Assembly (NCBI RefSeq): GCF_003337215.1
Contig: NZ_QPIG01000001.1
Span: 868,001 to 932,000, forward strand
Direction: 5' to 3'
DNA: 64,000 bases
DNA from: Oceanihabitans sediminis
GTDB lineage: Bacteria; Bacteroidota; Bacteroidia; Flavobacteriales; Flavobacteriaceae
The position numbers and the translations under genes were made by a program. Below are positions 17,115 through 26,309 of the stretch, piece after piece. Positions within the stretch are counted from its first letter, which is position 1. Every line of letters begins with the position of its first letter. The notes under the pieces were generated by a model. That model did not search any database and had not been told where the DNA came from. It saw nothing but the letters and a program-made list of their open reading frames with translations.

Positions 17115-20100
17115 TTATAAAATTAAATAGTTGATATGGATGATGGTTTGGTTGTATAGATTTAAATTATCTAAATATTCTAGTTGAATTTCTTTAGCAG
17201 TTTCTATACTCTGTATGTATTGGAAGAAATCTATTTCTCCTTCTTTAAAAGTTCTGTTGGCAGTTTCTATAATTTCTTCGGAAAGATTTTTTCCTTGTAT
17301 TTCATAATAGTTTATTGCTGCTTCGTATTGCTGAAGCCTAGCCATTAAAGAATTATATTCTGCGGTTAGACCTGCTTTATAATCTAATTCTTGTTCTTGT
17401 AATACTTCTGAAGCAATTTTTGAAGCTTTTATTTTTGCGTTTTGTCCGCCAAATAACAAAGGAATTTTCAATCCGATTTGGTAGCCAGAAACTGTTTGGA
17501 TTAAACCTTTGTCTTTTCCTTGAAAATATTCTGCTGTTAGATCTGGGAACAGGTTTTGTTTTTCCATTTTGGTAGCAGCTTCATACATTTTTTTAGTCTG
17601 TTCAAAATATTTTAAACCTTCGTTTTCGGCTATATTGATAGTTGTTAACTCTAGTTTTTCTAAGGGAGTATCAACAATAGAAACACTGTCTGCTTGTACT
17701 ACTTTTAGTAGTTGCTCTTTGCTAATAACAACTTCCTGTTGTATTTGTTTATATGCCGTTTGTAATTGTTTTTGTTTCGATTTTGCAGTTATCATTTCTA
17801 GGTAATTGGTTTCCCCAAGTTCAAAACGACGATTCGATTTTTTTGCAAAATCTTGGTATAGACTATCTAAGTACTTAAATGTTTTTGCTTTGTTTTTCGC
17901 ATAATTTAATTGATAGTACTTGGCGTAAACCTCCCGTGTAAGCTCCTTTTCTTTAATAATATAATTGGTGCTTTCTAGTTGTTTTTTGGTTTCGTTTACT
18001 TTTTTCTCTGCAAAATAAGCAGTTGGAAATTTAAAGTCTTGCGAAATACCAAATACATCCATTGGTTTGTTGTTGGAACCCAAATTAGCTTCATCATAAT
18101 TATAATACACATGGGTTTTATCGAAGCTAAAAGCTGTTGCGATGTTTTGACTCGCTTCTTTTACTTTTAATTTCTGCGCTTTTAAGCCTGCATTATTTTC
18201 TAATGCAAGTGCCAATGTTTGCTCTGCTGTTAACGGCGCTTGTTGGGCGTGTAGGTTAAAAGTAAAGGCTAAAATGAGGATGGATAGTATGTTTGTTTTA
18301 TTCATTTTATTTTCGTTTTTCTTTTCAAACCAAGCGTATAGAACAGGTAATACTACTAGGGTTAAAATGGTGGCACTTATCAAGCCGCCAATAACTACTG
18401 TGGCTAGGGGTCTTTGTACCTCGGCCCCAGCATTGGTTGAAACTGCCATAGGTAAAAAACCTAATGCTGCTGCAGAAGCAGTTAGTAGTACTGGTCTTAG
18501 TCTTTCGCTAGTAGCGCGTTTTACACGTTCTTCTATATTGTTTATTCCCTGTGATTTTAGTTCCTTAAAATGTTCTATAAGAACAATTCCGTTAAGCACT
18601 GCAATTCCGAAAAGAGCAATAAAGCCAACACCTGCCGAAATACTAAAAGGTAAATCACGGAACCATAATAATAATATCCCACCAACTGCAGCTAAAGGGA
18701 TTGCGGAATAAACTAATAGTGCTTCTTTTACCGAGTTAAAGGCGAAATAGAGTAATAAAAAGATTAAAATTAATGCAATAGGTACTACAATTAATAATCT
18801 GTCTTTTGCACTTTGTAAGTTTTCAAATTGTCCGCCATAGGTAATGCTATATCCTACCGGAAGTTTCAGGTTTTTGTCAAGAATTGCTTGCACGTCGTGA
18901 ACAACAGATTGTAAATCTCTATTTCTTACGTTTACTCCAACAACAATTCGTCTTTTAGTATCGTCTCTTGAAATTTGTGCAGGACCGGTTGTATAGCTTA
19001 TTTCCGCTAATTCGCTTAAGGGTATTTTGCTTCCGTTTGGAGTATCTACATATAAGTTTTGAAGGCTTTCTAGGTTTTTTCTATTGTTTTCTTGTAGGCG
19101 CATTACCAAGTCAAAACGCTTTTCTCCCTCAAACACATTTCCTATGGTTGCTCCTGCGAATCCCATGGAAATCATTTCGTTTAAATCGGAAATATTTAAA
19201 CCGTATCGCGCAATTTTGCTTCTATTAAAGTTTACGCTCATTTGTGGTAAGCCTTCTACTTTTTCTACCGAAATATCTGCTGCTCCTTCTACATCTTTTA
19301 TTAGGTTTCTAATTTCATCTGCCTTATTGGCTAAAACTGATAAATCTTCTCCAAAAATTTTAATAGCTACGTCAGCACGAACACCAGTAACTAATTCGTT
19401 AAAACGCATTTCTATGGGCTGTGTAAATTCTACTTCCATTCCAGGAATAACTGCAAGCGCTTCTTTAAATTTGTCTGCTAGCTCGTCTTTACTACTTGCT
19501 GAGGTCCATTCTTTTTTAGGAATTAATTTAATAATCACATCACTCTCCTCCATAGACATTGGGTCTGTAGGAACTTCTGCCGCTCCAATACGAGTAACCA
19601 CTTGTTCTACTTCAGGGAAATTGTCTAATAGAACTTGTTCTATTCTTGTTGTGATATCCATAGTCTTACTTAAAGAAGTTCCTGTTTTTAAAACAGGTTG
19701 AATAACAAAATCCCCTTCATCTAAGGTAGGAACAAACTCGCCACCCATTCTGTTGAAAATCCAAACACTTGAAGCTAATAGAATAACAGAAAGCGTCACA
19801 ACAATTTTTTTGTTAGATAAAGCCCAATTAATGATTGGTTGGTAGCCTTTGTTTAAAAATTTCATTAGCCTAACAGAAATGTTCTTTGGCGATTGTTTTA
19901 CAGGTTTTAAAAACAAAGAAGAAACCACCGGAACATAGGTTAAACAAAGAATCATAGCTCCGATTAAAGCGAAACTAAATGTCATTGCCATAGGTTTAAA
20001 CATTTTCCCTTCTATATCACTTAATGAAAGAATAGGAATAAATACAATAAGAATGATTAATTGCCCGAAAATGGCCGAATTCATCATTTTTGAAGCACTT

Positions 20101-21428
20101 TTTATCGTTATTTTGTCAATTTCTGCTTGTTTTTCATGTTTCTTTAAACCAGAGATATGAGAGGTTTTTGTCATGATTTGAAAGGCAATAAACTCGACAA
20201 TAATAACCGCACCATCAATGATAATTCCGAAGTCGATAGCCCCTAAACTCATAAGATTGGCATCTACACCAAAAAGATTCATAAGGATAATGGCAAACAA
20301 TAAACTTAAAGGAATAACCGAAGCAACTACCAGTCCAGAGCGCCAGTTTCCTAGAAGTAAGACCACTACAAAAATCACGATTAGGGAACCTAAGATGAGG
20401 TTTTCGGCAACGGTATAAGTTGTTTTGTTTATAAGTTCGCTACGTTCTAAAAAGGCATTGATATAAACACCTTCGGGTAAAGTATTTTGAATGGAAGCTA
20501 CTCGTTCTTTTACAGCATCAATAATTTTTTTGGAGTTTCCGTCTTTCAACATCATGATTTGGCCAAGAACTTTTTCGCCTTCTCCATTTCCAGTAATAGC
20601 TCCAAACCTTGTTGCGCTTCCAAAACCAACTTCAGCTACATCTTTAATATAAATAGGAGCGCCGTCATTTTTTACAACTATATTTTCAATGTCCTGTAAA
20701 GAACCCACTAAACCTTCTCCACGAATAAAAAACGCTTTGTCATTTTTTTCTATATACCCACCTCCGGCAACACTATTGTTTTTTTCTAAAGCGGTGTACA
20801 CTTCCGCAATAGAAATTTGCATGGCATTTAGTTTGTTTGGGTTAATGGCAACTTCGTATTGTTTTAAAAAACCTCCCCAAGTGTTTACTTCTACTACGCC
20901 TGGTATTCCAGAAAGTTGTCGTTTTACAATCCAATCTTGAATGGTACGTAGTTCGGTAATGGAATATTTGTCTTCATATCCTGGCTTTACGTCAAGAATG
21001 TATTGGTATATTTCTCCCAACCCGGTGGTTATCGGACCCATTTCTGGCTCACCAAAACCATCTGGGATTTTCTCTGAAGCCATTTTTATTTTTTCAGCAA
21101 TTAATTGCCTTGGCAGGTAGGTACCCATATCGTCTTCAAAAACGATTGTAACTACTGATAGTCCGAATTTTGAAATAGATCTAATTGCAACAACTCCTGG
21201 TAAGTTTGCCATTTCTAGCTCTACTGGATAAGTGATAAACTGTTCTACATCTTGTGTAGATAGGTTTCTAGAAGTTGTTATTACTTGTACTTGGTTGTTG
21301 GTAATGTCTGGTACAGCGCCAATAGAAATTTTTGTTAAGGAAAGTATTCCGAAACCTATAATTAATGCTGTAAAGAGGAAAATTATCAGCTTGTTTTTTA
21401 AGCTAAATTTTATAATGTGTTCTAACAT
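17115..21428 (-). CDS. CzcA-type heavy-metal RND pump fused to a TolC-like outer-membrane channel
   Basis: 1437 residues. Residues 1 to about 1041 are a complete CusA/CzcA inner-membrane proton antiporter with the divalent-metal TM4 motif DFGIIIDGAVIIVE (two Asp and one Glu for proton relay, as in CzcA) rather than the copper-type motif. Residues 1042-1437 form a TolC/CzcC-type channel that begins with its own signal-peptide-like segment (MNKTNILSILILAF then NLHAQQA). The two are joined in one frame without a stop. The fusion recurs in Bacteroidetes, so it is unlikely to be an error; processing at the internal signal would separate the parts. It is the second gene of the metal-efflux operon. 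Confidence 0.93.
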   Translation of the reverse strand: MLEHIIKFSLKNKLIIFLFTALIIGFGILSLTKISIGAVPDITNNQVQVITTSRNLSTQDVEQFITYPVELEMANLPGVVAIRSISKFGLSVVTIVFEDDMGTYLPRQLIAEKIKMASEKIPDGFGEPEMGPITTGLGEIYQYILDVKPGYEDKYSITELRTIQDWIVKRQLSGIPGVVEVNTWGGFLKQYEVAINPNKLNAMQISIAEVYTALEKNNSVAGGGYIEKNDKAFFIRGEGLVGSLQDIENIVVKNDGAPIYIKDVAEVGFGSATRFGAITGNGEGEKVLGQIMMLKDGNSKKIIDAVKERVASIQNTLPEGVYINAFLERSELINKTTYTVAENLILGSLIVIFVVVLLLGNWRSGLVVASVIPLSLLFAIILMNLFGVDANLMSLGAIDFGIIIDGAVIIVEFIAFQIMTKTSHISGLKKHEKQAEIDKITIKSASKMMNSAIFGQLIILIVFIPILSLSDIEGKMFKPMAMTFSFALIGAMILCLTYVPVVSSLFLKPVKQSPKNISVRLMKFLNKGYQPIINWALSNKKIVVTLSVILLASSVWIFNRMGGEFVPTLDEGDFVIQPVLKTGTSLSKTMDITTRIEQVLLDNFPEVEQVVTRIGAAEVPTDPMSMEESDVIIKLIPKKEWTSASSKDELADKFKEALAVIPGMEVEFTQPIEMRFNELVTGVRADVAIKIFGEDLSVLANKADEIRNLIKDVEGAADISVEKVEGLPQMSVNFNRSKIARYGLNISDLNEMISMGFAGATIGNVFEGEKRFDLVMRLQENNRKNLESLQNLYVDTPNGSKIPLSELAEISYTTGPAQISRDDTKRRIVVGVNVRNRDLQSVVHDVQAILDKNLKLPVGYSITYGGQFENLQSAKDRLLIVVPIALILIFLLLYFAFNSVKEALLVYSAIPLAAVGGILLLWFRDLPFSISAGVGFIALFGIAVLNGIVLIEHFKELKSQGINNIEERVKRATSERLRPVLLTASAAALGFLPMAVSTNAGAEVQRPLATVVIGGLISATILTLVVLPVLYAWFEKKNENKMNKTNILSILILAFTFNLHAQQAPLTAEQTLALALENNAGLKAQKLKVKEASQNIATAFSFDKTHVYYNYDEANLGSNNKPMDVFGISQDFKFPTAYFAEKKVNETKKQLESTNYIIKEKELTREVYAKYYQLNYAKNKAKTFKYLDSLYQDFAKKSNRRFELGETNYLEMITAKSKQKQLQTAYKQIQQEVVISKEQLLKVVQADSVSIVDTPLEKLELTTINIAENEGLKYFEQTKKMYEAATKMEKQNLFPDLTAEYFQGKDKGLIQTVSGYQIGLKIPLLFGGQNAKIKASKIASEVLQEQELDYKAGLTAEYNSLMARLQQYEAAINYYEIQGKNLSEEIIETANRTFKEGEIDFFQYIQSIETAKEIQLEYLDNLNLYNQTIIHINYLIL

Positions 21429-21497
21429 AATTCGTATGAAAAATTAATAGGATAATCCCAATAGAATAGGGCTTACTTTAATAAATTTTGAAGGAAA

Positions 21498-21887
21498 TTA
21501 TGCGAATCTAGGTGGTTGAAAAATACTAGGTTTTTCAAAAGATGAAATGCCTTCTTTGTAAAAGAAATTAAAAGGAATTTCTATAAAAGGTAAGTGGTTG
21601 AATTGGTATTCTATAGATTCAAAAGTAAATGCAGTACTTATGTGAATACAGTTTTTGTTGTGATGTTTAAAAGGAAGGTCCTCGTGCTCTTCATGTTTAG
21701 CGTCATGGGCTTCGTCTGTGTCTCCATAATGTTCTACTAAAAATTCAAAAAAAGAATCTCCGTAGGTTTCTTGGTGATAAACTGCATGCTCGATTAGAGT
21801 GTTGATTCTTGAAATATCTTCCACGCCAATATTAATACTTTGTATAAGTATTAAAATAGAAAAGGATATGGAAAATAGGTTTTGCAT
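21498..21887 (-). CDS. His/Glu-rich small exported protein leading the metal-efflux operon
   Basis: 129 residues with an N-terminal hydrophobic signal. An acidic, His-rich middle (HYGDTDEAHDAKHEEHEDLPFKHHNKNC, about residues 50-80, quoted in part) is followed by an IFQPPRFA end. It precedes CzcA-TolC by 69 bp on the same strand, so it likely reports on or carries metal in the periplasm. Small His-rich proteins ending in a PP motif are often found next to Bacteroidetes efflux genes (compare the HYC_CC_PP family), but I cannot confirm membership. The function is inferred from composition and place only. Confidence 0.7.
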   Translation of the reverse strand: MQNLFSISFSILILIQSINIGVEDISRINTLIEHAVYHQETYGDSFFEFLVEHYGDTDEAHDAKHEEHEDLPFKHHNKNCIHISTAFTFESIEYQFNHLPFIEIPFNFFYKEGISSFEKPSIFQPPRFA

Positions 21888-21938
21888 TTTTACAAAGTTA
21901 TTAAAAATAAACTGGATAAAGGTGATATTTATCAGCTA

Positions 21939-24900
21939 TCAAAAATAAGCTTTCAGTTGTATGTTTCCGGTATGAATAGTTTTGCTGGTTTCTGTGTTTC
22001 TCCCAAAATAGCTCAGGTTTAAGTCTAGGTATTTTGTTAATTTTTTTTGTGCTAATAATGTCCAAGTGAAGTTCTTCCCAGGTTGTAATCCTTCAAGCAT
22101 TTGATATGCTACCGGGGAGTTTGCATTTCCTTCGAAATCATTTGCAAAGTAATTTATTTCTCCCGAAACAGCCATTTGTTGTTTATTGGAAAAGGAGAAA
22201 GAAACTCCGTATTTCTGCTGTTCTAAACTTTCAAAACTAGCAATGGTATTAGCTTTATTCGTGTATTGGTAATACACATCGAAGCGCACATTGTCGTTAA
22301 GTAAATACGACAGTTTTGGGTGGAATTGCGATTCTTCAATCAAGTAGTTTTTGCTTGTGTAGTTTTCGCTTTTAGATTCGTTGGTATTAAAGTTGGTTTG
22401 CAGATTAGCCAACCAATTGCTTGCAAATTTGTGCGTGAATAGTAATTGGTGACTTTTAGAAATAGCTTCTAAAGAACCAATGGAAAGCAGGTTTCTAGAA
22501 TCGTTTGTTAAAAAAGTATAGGAAGAAGTATAATGCTGCTTCCCTCTGTTGAAGAATAAAACGGTTCTAAAACTAGATTGCAGACCAAGTCGTTTGTCTA
22601 CATCATCTTTAAAAGGGTTTAGGTTGAAAGCTGTTCCTTCGCGTTTTTGTTTTCTGTCTACTAAATAGGAAGTTTGACTATAAAAGTGCGATAGTACTTT
22701 TTTAAATTCGTTTTCGGAGCTTGACCATTGTTGTGGATTTAAAGTTAGTGTTTGGCTAAATCGGTTTTGGTGGGTTTTTACAAATACTTGATTAGGAAGT
22801 AATACTCTTATATAGGTTCCTTGATCTGCAAACTGTGCGATTTCAAACTCTTCTAATTCCTGAATGCCATTATTATTGTAATCAATCCATGTATAGGCTC
22901 CTTGACCAGCTTCTACTTCTACGTAAGTGAATTCTTGTTGAGCTAAGGTTCCAGAGTTGGTTTCGTAAACGGTATTCCAATGGAGCATTTGATGGAATAA
23001 TTTCTGACTGAATTGCAGTCTAGAGTTTAAAGATTCTTCGGTATCTATATTTTCGTCTACGTTATTTAGTGTTCGGTAATTCGCGTAAAGAGATAAATTC
23101 GTGTTGTTGTTTTGAATAATTCTAGAATCTATATAATAGGTATTTGAGGTATTTACCTTTTGTAAATTATTTGAAACTAAACTGTCATTTACTCGGTGTT
23201 TGTAACCTATTTCGGCAAAAACCTTGGTGCTGTCTCCAATTCCAGTAAATAGCTCATATGATTTGTATCGTTGGCTTAGTGCTGAAAAAGCATCTGTTTC
23301 TTTGTTTTTTTGCTCGTTATCCTCTAAAGCCAATCTTGTTCCAAGCCAAGCATTTTTTAAACTATAGGTTATGCGATTATAGCTTCGGATGAATTTAGAG
23401 TTATTCATATTTGATGTAGCGTTTAATACACTAGAATTGGAGAGGATATGCCATTTTTTTAATTGTAAATCGCTAAATAGAATATGTCTGCTTCCATTAA
23501 AATTTTCAGAATAATTTAAATACTCAAACTGGTATTTAGCTATCCCTTTTTTGGAGTGAGAAGCTTGAATTCCAGAAGCAAAAAGCGTTTGATTTCCGTT
23601 GTTAATTACATTTTGATTGTTGGTAGGTTGCTCTATATTCCAGTCGCGAATAAACTCGGCATTATACAAACGTTCAATGGTTCTGAAGTTTTCTTGAATA
23701 TAATTAGCATCAGCAAATGTCTTTACATTCCAAGTGCTGTCATTTTTTATAATTGTCTGTTCTAGCTTTATTTTTGCAGCATATCCGTCGTTATCCTTAT
23801 CATCTAAATTTGAAAATAAGTTTAAATCGTTTTTACTCCCTGCAAATTCGAATCCGATATTTGTTTTTTCGGTAGGTGCATAGCTTCCGTTTAAAACGGC
23901 TAACTGTAATTTGTTTGGAGCAACAAGTTTTACGATAGGTTCGTATTTTCCTTGCGGAATTCCAGCTATAGGTTCAACATATTCATATATGGTGTTTATC
24001 GCATTAATACTGCTAACGATGTAGTTTCCTTGATTTTCGCCAACTAAGGAAAAATTTACGCTGTATAATTCGTCGCTTGGATCGTTTGAAAAAACAAAAG
24101 CTTCCACGCCGTTTATTATTTCTTTTTTATACAGAATTCTATTTTCGTTATAAGTTTCGGGAGTAGCAGAAGGAGCTGTCATAAGCGATGGGTCATCTCC
24201 TGCATTTGCAAGAATTTCTACTTGTTCTGTAGAAAGGTTTTGTTGCAGTGGATTGTTTTTTGCGTCATTCTCACTATAAACAGAAAAGCCTAGATTTAGT
24301 TTCTCGCTTTCGTAATTGCTTCCGCCAAAAACCACTAATCTGGAGTAGTTTCTTTCGCTATATTGGTAATCTACAGTAATTCGCATTTCGCTAGTTATGG
24401 GGAAAGTGGCGTTGAAAATAATTTCTCCTGCGTTGTAGTTTATAATATAATCCTTGTTTTCCCCTCGTTCTAGAGCGATTCCGTTCACGTAAACCGTTTC
24501 ACTTCCTGAAACTACAAGCACATAAAGCTCATTGTTAGGGCCTCTTAGTTTGTATGGACCTTGATTTCCTTCTTGGGCGGTGAATTGGCTTGAGGTAAAC
24601 TGCCCTCTAACAATAGCGCCAGATGCGAAAACATTTGTTTTAGAATCGGAATGGTTTAAAGTTGCATTAAGAGCCAAGCCTTGTACTCGTTTTGAGAAAT
24701 TAGCAAAAGCGGTTTGGGTGTTTTGAAGATCTACATCTCCGGCTCTAATTTTCCAGTTATCACTAAAAAGTTCGATGAATACTTGATCAAATTCGTCTAG
24801 TCGCTGTGAATATCCGCTTTCTTGTAAAGGAATATTAGCATCTTGAATAGAAGCTCGTAGTGAAACCTTTTCGTTTAGTTTTCCGGTGATTTGCAAATCT

Positions 24901-25373
24901 AATTCGCTATTTAAAACCGAGTTTTGGTTATTACCAATAATAACTCCTCGGGAGATGCTTCCGGAGGTGCTTAGTCCATCAAAAGGAGTGAAGGTGTTTT
25001 CTATTCTAGACTGTTTTATTTTGAAAAGTTGTTGTTGGTTTTCGGTGTTTTCAACAATAATATTTTCGTCTAACTGCTTATAAGTTTTTGTTAAGAATTC
25101 TGGATACTTTAGATAATTAACTATAATCGAATCGGTAGCAATAGGTTTTTTAAAAGTTAAAAGCGCTTTGGCAAAATCAATATCGTAGTAACTAGAGTCT
25201 ATTATAGTATTGTCTTTTTTTCTGATAGAAAAGTAAGCAGCATTAATGCTTAGGCTATCTATAGTAATGCTATCCTGTACAGCAATCTTTTTTGTTTTAT
25301 AATTAGAGTCTTGGTCTTGAGCAGAAGCAGCAAAACCAATAAAAAACATAAAAAGAAAATATAGATACTTCAT
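21939..25373 (-). CDS. Large outer-membrane beta-barrel-like protein, conserved hypothetical
   Basis: 1144 residues with a Sec signal peptide (AASAQ). The N-terminal third is beta-rich, with ISRGVIIGNNQNSVLNSELD and repeated inward-and-outward strand patterns. The segment with KDYIINYNAGEIIFNATFPITSEMRI resembles motifs found in large Bacteroidetes barrel proteins such as SprA. The C-terminal half consists of alternating amphipathic strands rich in Tyr, Asn and Ser, ending in an aromatic-F motif (IQLKAYF), typical of an outer-membrane barrel. A Ca-binding-like loop YNNNGIQELEEFEIAQF is present. The call is structural; the function is unknown. Its own promoter region faces the exonuclease gene. 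Confidence 0.72.
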   Translation of the reverse strand: MKYLYFLFMFFIGFAASAQDQDSNYKTKKIAVQDSITIDSLSINAAYFSIRKKDNTIIDSSYYDIDFAKALLTFKKPIATDSIIVNYLKYPEFLTKTYKQLDENIIVENTENQQQLFKIKQSRIENTFTPFDGLSTSGSISRGVIIGNNQNSVLNSELDLQITGKLNEKVSLRASIQDANIPLQESGYSQRLDEFDQVFIELFSDNWKIRAGDVDLQNTQTAFANFSKRVQGLALNATLNHSDSKTNVFASGAIVRGQFTSSQFTAQEGNQGPYKLRGPNNELYVLVVSGSETVYVNGIALERGENKDYIINYNAGEIIFNATFPITSEMRITVDYQYSERNYSRLVVFGGSNYESEKLNLGFSVYSENDAKNNPLQQNLSTEQVEILANAGDDPSLMTAPSATPETYNENRILYKKEIINGVEAFVFSNDPSDELYSVNFSLVGENQGNYIVSSINAINTIYEYVEPIAGIPQGKYEPIVKLVAPNKLQLAVLNGSYAPTEKTNIGFEFAGSKNDLNLFSNLDDKDNDGYAAKIKLEQTIIKNDSTWNVKTFADANYIQENFRTIERLYNAEFIRDWNIEQPTNNQNVINNGNQTLFASGIQASHSKKGIAKYQFEYLNYSENFNGSRHILFSDLQLKKWHILSNSSVLNATSNMNNSKFIRSYNRITYSLKNAWLGTRLALEDNEQKNKETDAFSALSQRYKSYELFTGIGDSTKVFAEIGYKHRVNDSLVSNNLQKVNTSNTYYIDSRIIQNNNTNLSLYANYRTLNNVDENIDTEESLNSRLQFSQKLFHQMLHWNTVYETNSGTLAQQEFTYVEVEAGQGAYTWIDYNNNGIQELEEFEIAQFADQGTYIRVLLPNQVFVKTHQNRFSQTLTLNPQQWSSSENEFKKVLSHFYSQTSYLVDRKQKREGTAFNLNPFKDDVDKRLGLQSSFRTVLFFNRGKQHYTSSYTFLTNDSRNLLSIGSLEAISKSHQLLFTHKFASNWLANLQTNFNTNESKSENYTSKNYLIEESQFHPKLSYLLNDNVRFDVYYQYTNKANTIASFESLEQQKYGVSFSFSNKQQMAVSGEINYFANDFEGNANSPVAYQMLEGLQPGKNFTWTLLAQKKLTKYLDLNLSYFGRNTETSKTIHTGNIQLKAYF

Positions 25374-25503
25374 GCATTACTTAAACTACAAATTGTCTAA
25401 ATTATTTTATGGATAGTTTTTGTTAAAAGGGTTTAAAAATATAGTGTAAATGTAAAGCATTATTTATTTTAGCTAAAACATATAAATTCTAAAATAGAAA
25501 ATC

Positions 25504-26265
25504 TTGAAAATAATCTCTTACAATGTAAACGGAATTCGTGCCGCAATTAATAAAGGCTTTATCGATTGGTTAAAAGCAGCAAACCCAGATGTGCTTTGTT
25601 TACAGGAAATAAAAGCCATGAAGGAGCAGTTGGATTTAACACTTTTTGAGGAAGCCGGTTACGCCTACAATTACTGGTTTTCTGCAGAAAAAAAAGGGTA
25701 TAGCGGCGTTGCTATTTTGTGTAAAACCGAACCAAATCATATAGAATACGGTACAGGAATAGAATCTATGGATTTTGAAGGTCGAAATATTCGTGTGGAT
25801 TATGATACTGTTTCGGTAATGAGTTTGTATTTACCTTCAGGAACTAATGATGCTAGGTTGCAACATAAGTTAGATTATATGGATATGTTTCAGGAATATG
25901 TAAACCATCTTAAAAAGGATCTTCCTAATCTTGTCATATGTGGTGACTATAATATTTGTCATGAAGAAATAGATATTCACAACCCGAAAATGAAAGGAGT
26001 TTCTGGTTTCCTTCCTGTAGAGAGAGAATGGATTGGAGATTTTATTGAAAGCGGATTTATAGATGCATTTCGTTATTTACATCCAAGCAAACAAGAATAT
26101 AGTTGGTGGAGTTATCGTGCAAACGCAAGAGCCAATAATAAAGGTTGGCGTCTAGATTATACCATGGTTTCAGAACCTTTAAAAGAAAAGATAAAACGAA
26201 GCGTTATTTTACAAGAAGCTGTACATAGTGATCATTGTCCGGTTTTAGTTGAAATAGAAGCTTAA
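25504..26265 (+). CDS. xth: Exodeoxyribonuclease III (AP endonuclease)
   Basis: 253 residues of the EEP nuclease fold. The catalytic signatures are complete: NVNGIRAA, LQEIKA with the metal-binding Glu, GDYNICHEEIDIHNPK, WRLDYTMVS and the SDHCPV catalytic Asp-His. It cuts DNA at abasic sites and degrades 3' ends in base-excision repair. A TTG start is used, since no ATG precedes the conserved KIISYNVNG N-terminus. A cytoplasmic enzyme, 44 bp before an OmpA lipoprotein gene. Confidence 0.95.
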   Translation: MKIISYNVNGIRAAINKGFIDWLKAANPDVLCLQEIKAMKEQLDLTLFEEAGYAYNYWFSAEKKGYSGVAILCKTEPNHIEYGTGIESMDFEGRNIRVDYDTVSVMSLYLPSGTNDARLQHKLDYMDMFQEYVNHLKKDLPNLVICGDYNICHEEIDIHNPKMKGVSGFLPVEREWIGDFIESGFIDAFRYLHPSKQEYSWWSYRANARANNKGWRLDYTMVSEPLKEKIKRSVILQEAVHSDHCPVLVEIEA

Positions 26266-26309
26266 GCATTAATTTTTAGTAGAAAAAGAAAAATAAACCC
26301 AAATACAAC

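Noticed and set aside
19084-19701. 205-codon open frame on the plus strand, opposite czcA-tolC
   Set aside because: It lies wholly within the well-supported RND gene on the other strand, has no recognisable domain, and its codons follow the reverse of that gene.
13964-25373. Treating the metal-efflux region as a mobile island
   Set aside because: No integrase, transposase, tRNA, direct repeats or change in base use was seen at its borders.
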